Notes: generated by a model not told the origin, from the sequence alone. A stretch of DNA of 64,000 bases from Purshia tridentata (GCA_003254885.1 QANT01001786.1:1-64000), one strand, 5' to 3'. Shown: positions 11,851-25,042, counted from the first letter of the stretch. Program-made: numbers and translations.

Positions 11851-13665
11851 ATGAAACTCGCAAGACCCATTGCGCGCCATTTCAGCACCTCCACGGCAAC
11901 CCAGAAATCAGAGCGAGTGACCAACAGACCAATCTCCTTGACCCCAATCAAACAGCTTCACGCGCGCCTTATCAGAGCCCACCTCTACAGAGACCCATCT
12001 TTAATCTCCGACGTTCTCAGATATTACGCACTATCTCCACCATATTTAAACAAAGCCCATTTGGTCTTCAATCAAATTGAGCGACCCACGTTGTTGGTTT
12101 GGAACCATATGATCCGTGGACTGTCACAAAGTCGCCAACCCATTGAAGCAATTCACACGTATAACCGTATGTACAACCAAGGATTGGTTGGGAATCATTT
12201 GACCTTTATATTCATTTTCAAGGCTTGTGCTCGAGTTTCCGGTATCGTACATGGCCAAAAGGTTCATGGCCATGCACTGAAACTTGGGTTTGAACCGTAT
12301 CTTTTTGTTTCCAATGCATTGATTCACATGTATGCGTCGTGTGGTGTTTTGGGTTTTGCTCAGAACGTGTTTGATGGAATGCAAGACAGAGATTTGGTCT
12401 CATGGAACTCATTGATATGTGGGTATAGTCAGTTCAATAGATTCAAGGAGGTTTTGGGTCTTTTTGAGGCAATGCAGGCAGCGCATATGAGGGCCGATGC
12501 AGTGACCATGATGAAAGTTATCTTTGCATGTAGTTACTTAAGTGAATGGAAAATTGCAGACTCTATGGTTAAATATGTTAAAGAAAATCATGTTCAGATT
12601 GATGTTTACTTGGGGAACACTATTATAGATATGTATGGACGGCGTGGTTTGGCGAATTTGGCTCGGGAAGTATTTGATCGGATGTGTGAAAGAAATATAG
12701 TTTCATGGAATGCCATGATCACAGGGTATGCTAAAGTGGGAAACTTAGTTGATGCAAGAAAGCTTTTCAATGAGATGCCGAATAGGGATGTGATCTCTTG
12801 GACTTCCATGATCACTGGTTACTCTCAAGCCAACCAACACACTGAGGCCGTGAGTCTTTTTCAAGAAATGATGGCAGCTAATGTGAGACCAGATGAAATA
12901 ACAGTGCCTAGTGTGCTTTCTGCTTGTGGCCATGTGGGTTCACTTGATGTGGGAGAGGCTGTGCACCACTACATAAAGAAGCATGGTGTGAAAGAAGATA
13001 TTTATGTAGGAAACGCTTTGGTAGATATGTATTTCAAATGTGGGGTGGTTGGGAAGGCACTGGACGTGTTTCAAGGGATGGAGAAGAAAGACTCAGTGTC
13101 ATGGACTTCAGTAATTTCAGGCCTTGCTGTGAATGGTTTTGCAAATTCTTCACTTGAAATCTTCTCGCAGATGTTGAGAGAAGGTATTCGACCAACTCAT
13201 GGAGCCTTTGTTGGTATTTTATTAGCTTGCGTTCATGCTGGATTGGTAGATGAAGGATTGGAATATTTTGAAAGCATGGAAAAGATTCATGGACTTGTGC
13301 CAGAAATGAAACACTATGGTTGTGTTGTAGATCTTTTGAGCCGCTTTGGCAAACTAGACAAGGCTTTTGAGTTCATACAAAATATGCCTATTTTTCCAGA
13401 TGTTGTAGTGTGGAGGATATTACTGAGTGGTTGTACGGTTCATGGAAATGTGGCCCTAGCTGAGATTGTCACAAACAAGCTTCTTGAAACGGATCCTTCG
13501 AACAGTGGGAATTATATTCTCCCATCAAATACTTATGCAGGTTCAGATAGATGGGATGATGTTATAAAAATAAGAGAATTGATGGATGAGAGCAACGTGC
13601 AGAAGCCATTTGGTCGTAGTTCCATTGAAATAAATGGTATATTATCAAATAACTCTCAGGAGTGA
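11851..13665 (+). CDS. PPR protein, PLS class with E domain
   Basis: Intronless, 604 aa, which is typical for plant PPR genes. The N terminus (MKLARPIARHFSTSTATQ) is rich in Arg, Ser and Thr without acidic residues, suggesting mitochondrial or plastid import. IKQLHARLIRAHLY begins the repeat tract, followed by PLS-type repeats carrying the S-motif hallmarks RDLVSWNSLICGY, RNIVSWNAMITGY, RDVISWTSMITGY and KDSVSWTSVISGL. The C terminus is an E domain (WRILLSGCTVHGNVALAE ... GRSSIEING), and the protein stops where E+ would begin; there is no DYW deaminase. Known biology: PLS-E proteins bind organelle RNA and recruit editing factors in trans. The RNA target is not predictable here by eye. The start is the first in-frame ATG and fits the presequence. 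Confidence 0.93.
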   Translation: MKLARPIARHFSTSTATQKSERVTNRPISLTPIKQLHARLIRAHLYRDPSLISDVLRYYALSPPYLNKAHLVFNQIERPTLLVWNHMIRGLSQSRQPIEAIHTYNRMYNQGLVGNHLTFIFIFKACARVSGIVHGQKVHGHALKLGFEPYLFVSNALIHMYASCGVLGFAQNVFDGMQDRDLVSWNSLICGYSQFNRFKEVLGLFEAMQAAHMRADAVTMMKVIFACSYLSEWKIADSMVKYVKENHVQIDVYLGNTIIDMYGRRGLANLAREVFDRMCERNIVSWNAMITGYAKVGNLVDARKLFNEMPNRDVISWTSMITGYSQANQHTEAVSLFQEMMAANVRPDEITVPSVLSACGHVGSLDVGEAVHHYIKKHGVKEDIYVGNALVDMYFKCGVVGKALDVFQGMEKKDSVSWTSVISGLAVNGFANSSLEIFSQMLREGIRPTHGAFVGILLACVHAGLVDEGLEYFESMEKIHGLVPEMKHYGCVVDLLSRFGKLDKAFEFIQNMPIFPDVVVWRILLSGCTVHGNVALAEIVTNKLLETDPSNSGNYILPSNTYAGSDRWDDVIKIRELMDESNVQKPFGRSSIEINGILSNNSQE

Positions 13666-15180
13666 GGATTCACTTGTAAGAGGAATCAATTAAATAATGT
13701 ATCAGACACATAGAGGATCTTGGCAGACCATTTCATTTAGTGCAGGGGCAGTTATAATTGAATGGATATGAGCGGTTGGAGTTTCTTATCTGCACCTCAG
13801 CATTACATTGACCCAGCTGGTCTTGGAACAGAGATGATTTCATCTGAGGTTTATTCTAAATGTTGCCATGTTGGAGTTGCAAACCATCTTTTAGGGAGCC
13901 AGTTAAGTTTTTGAATGTTGGATTCTTTGTGAGGACAAGTTGTGATGGAAGTTCTCATCTCAGATGAAAAATGGGCTGGTGATAGAAGTGGGGGAAGCTT
14001 TAAATATGCAAGGGAGCTGCGTTGGCAAACTCTTGCTGGAGTATGCAAGCCTGATGAGATACAGACTTACAAAGACAATTTCATACCTTTGTAAGCTAGT
14101 AAAAGAGACCGACATTTTTTTTATTATAGACTTCGGCACACAGATAGCAGCTGGGCAAAGGCAAATGAGGGCATTTCTCTGGGGAGGTTTGGCTTACTTT
14201 TGGGAGACAAAGGCAAAGGCAAAGGCAAAGGCATGTAGTTTTCTACACCAAGTCCATAACCCCATCAAAACAGGTTCAAGTAAAGCCATCAGAAGAACAC
14301 ACCTTCTATCAAATGGATAGACACAGATGCAGCTGCAGGGGCACGTGCAGACACCCGTCTAGTGCATATCATTTCTCTCAAATTAACAACAATATATGCG
14401 TTCACAAATTAAGTTTTTAATTCTAATCTTGCCATGCAAGTTGCTAGTGACTACTTTTACCGCGAGGCTTTAATTTGACACAAAAGCCTTGACTTCTAAT
14501 AAATCAATACCAGATCACAGTCCCATAAATTGTACGAACCATAATTATTCAAAAAGTTGTACCTTACCCAGAGTGTATCTTAAATTATATTGGATTTGGT
14601 TTTCTCCACCAACGAGAGTAGTATAATTCATGAAATGATCACTAAATTTATCTCATAATTTGTTTTTCTTTTAGTATTTTGTTGGTACATTGGGGTATCC
14701 ATTCAATAGACATTTGGCTATGTGCATCATCGTGGCATCTAAAAGACTAAATCTATATTCTGTGGCGTACGTCGACTCTTTCACATATTGTACTATTTTT
14801 CTGCTTGGATCCTCTTGTACCTTAATTCGGCTACTCCAATGGTCCAATCCAAAGGTAGCAAAATCTAGCCCACATTTGTTACTGGTTTTTGAGGCGTGGC
14901 AGAAAACAAGGGTGATATCATAGGCTTCATAGCCCACCGTGAAGTAAAGGATACTGATTGATTTTGGCAAAACCGTGTATATAATAAGAACAAATCACCC
15001 ACATACGGACACAAAAAAATACAATATTATTGAATTTTTGTAACCCAAACAATTTATTATAGATTTATAGTGGATATTTTGTAACCCTCAGCTTTTGACC
15101 AGATCATTGTGGATACAGTATAAACCTTCTGTTCAGTCAGTACTCTCAGTCTGACAAACACACACAAACAGAGATAGCAG
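13666..15180. other. Intergenic, PPR 3' flank and SDH promoter
   Basis: Holds the PPR 3' UTR, a GGCAAA hexamer repeat at about 14,207-14,232 and, just before the SDH start, a short leader. A frame at 13,964-14,320 is open but includes the low-complexity hexamers and has no homology I recognise. Confidence 0.5.
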
Positions 15181-17325
15181 ATGGGTAAGGGAGGGATGTC
15201 TCATGGAGGTTCTGGGGAATCCGGAGACGTTGAACAAGAGAACATGGCTGCCTGGCTTGTTGGGATTAACACCCTCAAGATTCAACCTTTCAAGCTCCCC
15301 ACTCTTGGTATCAATTTCTGTTCCTTAAAGCTTTTAATTTGATCACTGTTTTTGAAACCAAGACCTCTAATTATTTCTTTCGCCTGATTATTTTGGCGAC
15401 CCTATTGCGGCTTTTTGCCTATTATCCTGGGATTTCTTAATTCTAGGAGCCCATGATGTTAGAGTTCGGATGAAGGCTGTTGGCATATGTGGCAGTGACG
15501 TTCACTACCTCAAGGTGATCATTTCGCTAGTTTGATGTGTATTAATTGTAAAATTTCGTTTGTTTTTTGATGGTTAAAGGTACCACTGTTTAATTGCCGA
15601 ATTAGTAAGAAAATATGCCAAATAGTTTAGAACTGAAGAGCAATTAAAGTAGAAAATATTGTGTCCCCACTCCCCACGTTTGTTTCATTCAATGTATCAT
15701 TACTTAAAGCCCTGTTCTAATTGTTGCTTGTTACTTTCAGACCATGAGATGTGCAGATTTCGTAGTTAAAGAGCCAATGGTCATTGGGCATGAGTGTGCT
15801 GGGATCATAGAAGAAGTTGGGAATGAGGTGATGCATCTGGTCCCTGGTGACCGTGTGGCACTAGAGCCCGGTATCAGTTGCTGGAGATGTGACCTTTGCA
15901 AAGAAGGTCGATACAATCTATGCCCCGAGATGAAGTTTTTTGCCACTCCACCAATTCATGGTTCCCTGGCAAATCAGGTAAACATATCAGCATATCAGAC
16001 TATATATAGCAATTGTAAACTTGTTAAGCTTTAGAACAAGATGAATTATGCAGCATCACTAATTTGAGGCAGTTCAATTTTGAGGTACATGTTTGTTTTG
16101 GCAGGTTGTCCATCCTGCAGATTTATGTTTTAAGCTGCCAGACAATGTGACTTTGGAGGAAGGGGCAATGTGTGAGCCCTTAAGTGTTGGTGTTCATGCT
16201 TGTCGCCGAGCTAATATTGGTCCAGAAACAAATGTTTTGGTCATGGGAGCAGGACCCATAGGGCTTGTTACACTGCTAGCTGCTCGTGCTTTTGGGGCAC
16301 CCAGAATTGTCATCGTGGATGTGGATGACCACCGTTTATCTGTTGCAAAGACTCTTGGTGCAGATGAGATAGTAAAAGTTTCAACAAATATTCAGGTTCA
16401 CAGAGTTTCTAATCTTAATTTTTCATTGCTAAACATCCTTTTTCACTTGTAATATATTAAACCTGTAGACTGGTATGAATTCCTGAAACGTTCTGTTAAT
16501 TTTCTTCTAACAAGCAAGGACTAGTCCATGCTGTTTTTAGAGTCATGCTAGTTTCCTTTCTCTTTTTAAATGAGCCATCTCCAAGTGTCCCACAAACTTT
16601 GTTCTTATTCACAATCTTGTTGTTGCCAAGAGAGAGGGAAAATTCGGGATTTTATTAGCTTCATGTCAACCCCTCTTTTTCTTAGTGTCTTCTACTCTTC
16701 TTACTAGACCTTGGTTTGTTCTTAGAACTGATTATATCTTACAGGATGTAGCTGAAGAAGTGGTTGAGATACAGAAAGCCATGAAAGCTGGAGTGGATGT
16801 AAGCTTTGACTGTGCAGGCTTTAACAAAACCATGTCAACAGCCCTGGGTGCTACTCGACCAGGTGGCAAAGTTTGCCTCGTGGGAATGGGTCACAGCGAG
16901 ATGACTGTGCCCCTCACTCCAGCTGCTGCCAGGTATAAATTGATCCCAGTTATTCAGTTAAATCTTCTAATCATGAATACTTTACACATAGAGGCAAAAT
17001 GAGCATCAGATAATGTTGTCATTACATGGCTTTTATAGTGAGAATAAACAAATTAAAGAGGCATTGTAGATCAAGGCGTTAAGTTGCACACATGGGTTTA
17101 CTTGATAATTGTGGTTTCGTCTTTAAATGTAGGGAGGTTGATGTAATTGGAATTTTCCGATACAAGAACACATGGCCGCTTTGCCTCGAGTTTCTTACAA
17201 GTGGCAAGATCGACGTCAAGCCCCTTATAACACACCGGTTTGGATTTTCTCAAAAGGAGGTGGAAGATGCCTTTGAAACCAGTGCTCATGGGGGAAACGC
17301 CATTAAGGTCATGTTTAATCTGTAA
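15181..17325 (+). CDS. SDH: NAD-dependent sorbitol dehydrogenase (L-iditol 2-dehydrogenase)
   Basis: Six exons: 15181-15307, 15447-15514, 15741-15977, 16105-16395, 16745-16932 and 17133-17325 (367 aa). A medium-chain, zinc-dependent dehydrogenase that oxidises sorbitol to fructose with NAD+. Catalytic zinc ligands Cys57 (GICGSD) and His82-Glu83 (GHE) are present. The structural-zinc cysteines 112, 115, 118 and 126 are all present ([17 protein letters not shown]), and the Rossmann motif GAGPIG is at 192-197. The N terminus [14 protein letters not shown] and the whole chain resemble Rosaceae SDHs, where sorbitol is a main transported photosynthate. This is the strongest hint to the host family. 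No organelle signal, so cytosolic. It converges with the ZFWD gene, about 760 bp between stop codons. Confidence 0.96.
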
Positions 17326-18088
17326 AATAAGTTTATACTGTCAAGTCTAATATCGATAGCACCGACAAACGAGGAGAATATTATCATGTTATGATTGTAT
17401 AAATAAGTGCCATTTCTGATAATTATAGACTTCTCGACGTTCTCGTTCTGCTAATGAAGTTTGGATGTTTTTGTTGTATTCTCTCGTTGTGCGTTTTCTT
17501 TCGTAGGAAATCTTGTTTGGTCCAAAAAACTATAGATTCAACCAATTAGAAACTTACAAACCAAATTTTTGGCAAAGTTACCAAGAGTGAGAGCAGTAAT
17601 TTCTCAATTTGACAACTTATATTGATTTTTCTAGAAAAAGATGCGAGAATAATTTCTCTTGCGCATTAGCACAGGACCACTGTTGCAAAAATAAAATACG
17701 AGGAATTTACAATCTAAAGTCGAATCAACTTTGACCACTGATCTCTCCAAAGAGCATCATATCATCTAATACGCACAGATCATCTGCAGCAAACAGCATG
17801 TGCATATGCTCATCTCTTTATGGAGGTTTGTCCTCCAGTTACAACCTTGCATGGCCCAAGAAGCTTCCCTTTTATGTTCATGGCACACAGCAAGGAGCGG
17901 ACAGCGTTGGTGGCTTGGCAGTACAAAATCCTAACTCTATAAATCCAAAACTCTCCGACCCATAATTTCATTCCGAACCCAAAAAAAAAAAAACATAATC
18001 CCTTCTTTAGGCCCTACACTTGCCAAAAAAAAAACATCAAGATGAATTACTAAAAATACATTGTGGTCCATATAAATAATCTTCTCTC
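17326..18088. other. Convergent intergenic spacer
   Basis: Shared 3' region of SDH (+) and ZFWD (-). No gene or structured element seen beyond A-rich runs near 17,980-18,040. Confidence 0.5.
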
Positions 18089-20642
18089 TCAGGCAGTAGC
18101 AGCTGGTTCAGTCAACCACTTCCATACTTTCACTTGACCAGTTCCATCACCGGTGAAAAACAAGCCACCAGGGCCTACCTGGATCGATCGTATCTCCTGT
18201 TTTGAAAAAATTTTACCCCTCTCGGAAAACCTAGAGCATATAATAGAACGATAAGAAAACAATTACAGCAAAGTGAGATGCTTGAAAAAATATATTTTCT
18301 AGGAAAAAAAAAAAAGGACTTCAGCAGAGAGTAGTGTTGAAAGCTCACGATGGCAAATCATAGGCACGGACTGTGTTGTCATTGCAAGCGCACAGTAAGA
18401 CTGGCTTGGCTTCTGAATCATGCATCCCACAGAGTGTAAGCAAACCCTGCACAAAGGTCATAAGCATCATTAGACTCCACATATCATCACCTTGAAATTA
18501 ATGATAACATATAATGATAATAGGTGCAGGAACTGAAATTTAAATCACTATGTGAAAGACCAAGTGAAATCATTCAGCCATTGTGGGGAATAAAATTTAT
18601 GATAATGGTGTTCCCATCAAAATACCTGCCTAGCAAGGATACAAAGGTGGTTCCATGGTTATAACTAAATCTATTTTCCCAAACAAATAGAAGTTACAAT
18701 AAAGCTTCTAAATGGTAAGCCATTAAAAGTTTCAACCTTCAATCTTCCTCGGAGGAAATCTTGAAAATAACCTAGCTTCTTCTTGATCAATGCAGGAACA
18801 GGTATATAACTAAAGAATGAATACATTATTGAAACATAAACAGCATACATGTTCTTCATTGTGAGTATACGTTACTTCCAAATTTCCACTTTGAGTAGCA
18901 ACCCAGACCTGCACAAACAAAAAAATTGGAATTAAATAAGTTTACGGTCCTAGTGCAATACACAGTTATACATGTATACAGCCTTACAAATCAGGAAAAT
19001 GAGATGAACCTTTATTTGTTGATCCAAAGAACATGATAAAAGAAACTGATCCCAGCAAAGAACAGACATCACAACTGAAGTATGCTCTGTTAGTGTTTGT
19101 ATACACTGCAAAGTTTCTAGACTCCAGACCTAAAGAAATAAAAAGTAAGAAATAAAGGGAACAAATGGCATGGCCTTGAGTGCTCCTGCCAGAAAGAGTT
19201 GATACTTATGATAATGAACCCAACTTACCCTTATAGAATGGTCCATTGAACCAGAGTAAAGCCTATTTGCTCCAACTACTAATGAAATAACTCCAAGAGT
19301 GTGACCTGTTAGTGATGCAGCTGGTTCAAAGCAATTAGCAACTGCATTAAACTTCCATGCCAATATAGAACCATCCTGCACCAAAGAAAAATTTTTCTAA
19401 ATTTTTTAGGAAAACATGCTGATCCCAAAAATGCATGCACAAAGAAAAATTGGGAGACACAACGATGCAGCTATAACACACAGAAATAGTCACTTCTGAA
19501 AGCCCGAATAAGAAGGCTTGACCAAGAATGGGGACCAAACATAAAATCGAACCATAACAGTAGTCAATAATTTACCTGCGTACCAGCAAAGAGCAAATCA
19601 TTACCCACAACCAATGCATAAACTTGTCCAACAGGCCCACTAAGACTCAGTTCGGTGTTAGCTTGGGTGTTCCATGCCTACAAAACCATATACAAAAAAT
19701 AAATGAGGCAGAATATCATTGTAGTCTACTTCTATAAGCTCACATTACAAGATATTCCACCTGACCTACCTTTACAACATTTGGTATACCAACAAAGATC
19801 CAAGGACCTTCACTGATCATACAACCTACTTCACCACCAAGATTAATTACTCCCATGCACTGCAAAATAAACAAATACAACCACAAATTATTTTCCTACC
19901 CCACTGGATTATCAAGGAGAAATGAATAAATATTATCAAACTATCTAAACTATGCACCAAAAGTGACTCAGTACCTGGCCAGACTGGCAATCCCAAACCC
20001 TCACAGTCTCATCCTTACTACCAGTATAAAGCTTATCAGACCCAGAAGGCAGTGCAATCCCACTAACAACCTGTTCACAGAAAACCAAAAAAAACCCATC
20101 AATTCCCATGACATAAAGCCAAGAAAAACCCAAAAAGTAGACAACTTAACGCCATAAACACAATGAGAACCCAATATATCAATCATAATTACCTTCTGAT
20201 GCCCCTCAAGCTGTGTCAACAAGCTGAAGCTCTCCCCCATAGTCCAAGAATGCAAGAATTTACACTTATCCCCATAGCTACAGTTCCCCTGAACCCAATA
20301 ATTGCAGACTTTGTCCGTCTTCCTAACGAATACCCTGTTGCCACCTGTACGACCCCACGTCGAAGATGCCCCGCCGCCGGTGAAATCATTCGGAGCTCGG
20401 CGCTGACCCGAGGGACCGTCGGTGGAATTTGCGAAGGCGTGATGGCGCTTAGACGACACCGTTCCATTAAACCCTTGTTGTGACTGTGGTGGTGGTAGCT
20501 CTCTGTGGAGGTACGGACATGGGTGACGATTACATTTGCCTGCTCTCCAATGGTAGCAGACCTTCTGGTTCTTGGATGGATCGGGTTGGGGCCCACCCAG
20601 TCTGTGGAAGACCCGTTTGTTGCCCCCTCCGTCTACATCCAT
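18089..20642 (-). CDS. ZFWD1: CCCH zinc-finger and WD40-repeat protein (ZFWD)
   Basis: Nine exons: 20642-20193, 20070-19975, 19859-19770, 19677-19576, 19375-19229, 19129-19010, 18908-18849, 18446-18349 and 18230-18089 (434 aa, close to the roughly 430 aa of Arabidopsis ZFWD1). Two CCCH fingers: C29-C37-C42-H46 (C-x7-C-x4-C-x3-H) and C113-C121-C127-H131 (C-x7-C-x5-C-x3-H). These are separated by a low-complexity linker and followed by WD40 blades from about residue 145 to the end, e.g. LYTGSKDETVRVWDCQSG and LYSGSMDHSIRVWSLETL. The architecture suggests an RNA-binding adaptor; the family is plant-typical and its role is poorly known. It diverges from PEPKR2, so the two share a promoter region. 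Assigning it to ZFWD1 rather than a paralogue is tentative. Confidence 0.92.
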
Positions 20643-22829
20643 TAGCTACGGATTTCAATCTCTCTAGTAGATTGAACTCAAAAGTTTCAATTTTTTGTGG
20701 TCCTTTTTCTGTGTTTAAAGGTTTTCAAGATTGATTGGAGGGATTGCTGATTGGAATCTGATAGCAGAGTTGGGTAGAATCGGAAACCCCAAATTTCTTG
20801 CTCTGCCTCTGTGGGCGAGGGATTTGGGGATTCGAATTTCAGAAACCCTACTTTTTAAATTTTGGAGAAGAGTGTTTGATTTGTGAGACTCGCTTTCTCA
20901 GTCTCTTCAGTCTCTCTTTCTCGTTCTCTCGAAGAGGGAGGAGGTGTTGGCCAAAAAACGGAAGAGAGATGAGGTGAGGTACAAAAATGGAATTTGCGTT
21001 ATGGGTACGAGAAATATTAAATTACGGAAATGCCCTGGCTGTAAATGGTACAATGGTACGCCCAGTTGCCGTAATTTTCAAGTAATTTTCCAAAGGGAAA
21101 GTAAATATTAGATCTGACCGTCTGGTGGACTAACATTGATCTTTATATTTTTTTTAAAAAATGCGCACAATTATTTGAAATATGGTGAATTTTAAATATA
21201 TATATATATATATATGTTTTTCTGGAAGCTAACTGCTGCATGATCGGTCAATTCTAAAATTCTCGAGAAATTGGCGTTTTGAGCTTCTGGAAAATAACAT
21301 TTCTGCATATGTGCTCTAATAGGCTCTAAACCATATATAAAGCAGCCATGAAGTCAAAACATTACAAAATATTTACATGCATGCACACATCGTAGCTGTT
21401 TTGTCTAGTTTTCTAACACAATTTCTCATTACTTAGGCTAGGCCTCTCCTTGTTTGTTCTACAAAAATGCTTAGTTATTCTCGTTATCTCAATAATATGT
21501 AATTATCGAATTTTGTCTTCGTCCAGCAGACAAGGATAGAAGAGTGTGTCTATATGCTCAAATTTTTAGAGGTATCCCAAAAAGGAAAGTAGTTAAAAAT
21601 AGAGAGAGTAGGCGGTAATTTAACCGACAAGAGAGTAGAACCCCATTTGAAAAAAGAATTAGAAATATAAGATAAATGAATAAATAAATAAATAAGGAGT
21701 ACCATAGCGGGCAAAAGAAAAATAAACCAGGAGAGCCTAACATCATAAACAAGAAGCTTTATAGCAGAGACTCGGAGAGGAAGCCAAGACCAAGCCAAGG
21801 AGAGAGGGAGAGACAGAGACAGAGACAGAGCCCACAAGACAGGAACTCGAACTCTGTCTTGGGGAGCTCATCAAACCACTGCTCCAACGGAACTTCTTCT
21901 GCGCTGCTTTCTCTCTCTCTTTTAAACAGGTACCCTTCTCTCCCTCTCTCCCTCCCTCCCTCCCTCCCTCTCTCTCTCTCTCTCAACGTGTCTGCTAGTC
22001 TGTGTGTGAATGTGGGAATGTGGGTTTAGTTTGTAAGTGGTTTATTGTGTGAATACTTGGAAATATGGATCTGGGCCGCTTTGTTTTCTTCTGAATTTTG
22101 ACTGGCTGTGGTGAATTTGGTTTTTGTTCGTGAAGTTGGGAACTTTTAGGTTGATGGGTTCGGATGCTTTTGCTTTTGCAAGGTGAATAAGGCAAATTTT
22201 GTTTGTTTTCAGATGACTAGAGCTTGTTATTGGAGATTCCTGATTGATCTATTCATAAGAATGCTGAAACCTTTTTTGTTGTTTCTATTTTTGGGTGGTG
22301 TGTGAACAGTGGGAGAATTCTGTCTAAATTGAATTTGAATTCTGCTTTGTGCTTGATTTTGAAGCTTGACAAGTTCCAAAAATAGAGAAATTGTTAATAG
22401 ACAGAAAAATGATATCTTTCCCCCCTGAACAGAATTTGCTTAATGAGTATTGTTTATTGATTTTGAATTTAATGTGTGAGACTGAAGTTTGGTCGTACAG
22501 TTTAATTTCCTCCCAGATCCAGGTGATCTACTCACGTTTAAAAGGAATTCCCAGCTGAAAGTTCAAGCTTTTAGTTTTCGTAAGGTTTAAGTACTAATGA
22601 GAGTCATTGCCAACTTCGAACACTATCTGGAAGAAGCTTCTATTCTGATTTGACTCAAGTGTGCTTTAGCGAATACATATGCAAGCAAAAAAAAGATATT
22701 GACTTAAAACTTCAGCTTTCTGTTCTATTGGAAAAGGGTTTTGAAGTCAGCTACATAAAAGCTTGAAATTATAAATTTGTGAGAGACTGTCATTAATATT
22801 CTGGGTTGGTTGGGAAGCAGGAAATTGGT
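20643..22829. other. Divergent promoter region and PEPKR2 leader intron
   Basis: Between divergent ZFWD (-) and PEPKR2 (+). ZFWD leader and promoter lie near 20,650-21,050; a TA repeat occurs at about 21,198-21,215. The PEPKR2 first exon is probably non-coding and ends at a good donor (AAACAG|GTACCC) at 21,930; the intron runs to the acceptor GAAGCAG at 22,820. The start of that intron is a C/T microsatellite (about 21,937-21,984). No ATG was seen in the proposed leader exon. Confidence 0.6.
21937..21984. repeat. Pyrimidine microsatellite (CCCT)n(CT)n
   Basis: Roughly 48 bp of CCCT and CT units directly after the inferred donor of the PEPKR2 5'-UTR intron. Such tracts at transcript 5' ends are common in plants. 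Confidence 0.8.
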
Positions 22830-25018
22830 ATGGCTGTTGCCAAGAGCAACAGCGGCAATGGACCATCAGTGCGGCCATGCAATTGTTACAAAGTCGCGAG
22901 CTTGACTTCCTCCATTTTGGACGCAAACCAGACCTCAAATTTGAAAGATCGATACATTCTTGGGGAGCAATTAGGTTGGGGGCAGTTTGGGGTTATTAGG
23001 GCGTGCACTGATAAGTTGACTGGAGAGGTGTTGGCATGCAAATCAATTGCTAAAGATCGACTAGTGACATCAGATGATGTGCGAAGCATCAAGCTTGAGA
23101 TTGAAATCATGACCAGGTTATCTGGGCATCCAAATGTTGTAGATTTGAAGGCGGTGTATGAGGAGGAAGAGTACGTTCATTTGGTGATGGAGCTTTGTGC
23201 AGGAGGGGAGCTTTTCCACCAGTTAGAGAAGCATGGGCGATTCTCTGAGTCTGACGCCAGGGTTCTCTTTAGGCATCTGATTCAGGTTGTTCTATATTGT
23301 CATGAAAATGGGGTTGTTCATAGAGATTTGAAGCCTGAGAACATCCTATTAGCCACAAAAGCCTGCTCATCTCCAATTAAAGTGGCAGATTTTGGTCTTG
23401 CAACCTACATCAAGCCTGGTACTTCCATATTTTCTTTACTTTTTGATAATTTGGTTTTTGTTGTATATTGGTTAATTGTTTCCGTTAAAACATTGAGTTG
23501 TTCAGATTTTTGATAATACTTTGGTTCAAGCAGGGCAGAGTTTGCATGGGTTAGTTGGGAGTCCGTTTTATATAGCTCCTGAGGTACTTGCTGGGGGCTA
23601 TAACCAGGCTGCTGATGTTTGGAGTGCAGGGGTTATTCTTTACATTCTTGTTAGTGGAATGCCACCATTTTGGGGGAAGACAAAGTCACGGATATTCGAT
23701 GCTGTTAGGACAGCTGATCTGAGATTCCCATCTGATCCCTGGGATTGCATTACTGAATCAGCTAAGGATTTGATTAGAGGCATGCTATGTAAAGATCCTT
23801 CTAAAAGGCTCACTGCTCAGCAGGTTTTAGGTAGGTAGAAATTAGAATGTGCACGCACATACACAGAGTTTACTGAAATGCTGATCTTAGATGCTGTAAC
23901 AGTTAATAAATTCAGACACTTCAGGTTGGATCCTTGTTTGCATATTTGGTCTGTGGGAGGTGACAAATTAATATAAATTGCATTCAAATAGGCCATTGAT
24001 CCTTGCTATTTATCTATAAACTACAATTCTTATGATAAAAGCAACACCAATTTTTCATCAAGGATTTCTATAACCCCACACTTTGTGTTGGGACTGGTGA
24101 ATCAGGGCAGTTTGCTTGTATGTTAAACTAATCTTGTAGGCTTTAAGTCCAAGAGAGATTTGCGCCTCCCCNCCCCCCCCCCCCCTCCTTTTTTTTTTTT
24201 CTATCTTTTATTAATTCATTAAATAATTACTCTTTCCATTCTTTGTGATTTTTCCCTTTAGATCATGGATGGATGAAGCGTAATGAACCATATCCTAAAC
24301 AACCAAGTCGATGTGAAAACCTAGGTTGTGGAGAATGTGGTGTGGGCGGTAGCTCATTCTCTACCTCATTTATGTCCAGGAGTCAGGACATCAGCTTTGG
24401 TTCTGGATCACCTACTTTATTATATGATGCCCAATCACCCGCATTCACATGCAGGTCATCTTTTTCTTCGCTCCCGGTGGAACCATGTACTCCTTGCTTA
24501 ACCAGTGGGTTTTCGTTCAGTAGCAATGGTGATTCTAACGGCTTGGTATTTGCCTCTCATGTTCCCTCAATGCCAAGCTTTGCATTCTTCAGCCCTGGTC
24601 CTGTGGTTGAGGAGGGTAGTTGTACGTTAGACTTCTCAGCCAGCATATCCAAAGTAGATGCAATTCATGAAGGTATTTTGAGTTACATTTTCCTGCTCCC
24701 TGCACCAGTCTCATAGAAACCCCATCTAAAATCTTATAAATGCTTTGTGATGCAGATACAAGCTCTGGAAAGCTGCTCGTGTTGCCAAATTCCCTTTCAT
24801 TTAGGCTTGAAGCTAGAGAAATGGTTAGCAAACCAGTGGAAGCTAAAAGAGCAGGGGGAACAACTGGGTCTAGGACGTTAGGAATCCACAGTAAGAGGAA
24901 CCGTACAATTGGACTCGGAGAGCATGAGCAATTAGATATCATGGTGACCGAATCAATCATTCGCTGGTCATCATGCACACACCTTCCTACTTCTCTAAGA
25001 TCTTCTCTTGTCTGTTGA
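22830..25018 (+). CDS. PEPKR2: PEP carboxylase kinase-related kinase 2 (CDPK/SnRK superfamily)
   Basis: Four coding exons: 22830-23418, 23534-23830, 24262-24672 and 24756-25018 (519 aa). The Ser/Thr kinase domain spans about 42-301: glycine loop LGWGQFGV at 48-55, ATP lysine K71, catalytic HRDLKPEN at 164-171 and DFG at 187-189, then SPFYIAPEVLAGGYNQ. The fold resembles calcium-dependent kinases, but the C-terminal half (about 220 residues, Ser/Gly-rich with repeated SSFSS and FSF patterns) has no EF hands, as in Arabidopsis PEPKR2. Substrate unknown. The first ATG of the second exon (22830) is used because the sequence just before it is an intron acceptor; an apparent longer start at 22806 lies inside the intron. 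A C-run with one N lies in the second coding intron. The 3' flank carries a tandem duplication. Confidence 0.93.
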
Positions 25019-25042
25019 ATCGTGTGGAACCTGAAACAGTAC

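Noticed and set aside
13964-14320. 118-codon open frame after the PPR gene
   Set aside because: It depends on GGCAAA hexamers and a T-run; no domain, no splice partners.
14333-14356. GGGGCACGTGCAG resembles the 3' half of miR164
   Set aside because: The 5' half does not match and no complementary star arm was found within 300 bp on either side, so it is not a precursor.
22806-22829. Longer N terminus for PEPKR2 from an ATG at 22806
   Set aside because: It lies inside the leader intron: a pyrimidine-poor but valid AG acceptor at 22820 follows it, and the added residues are not part of the family.
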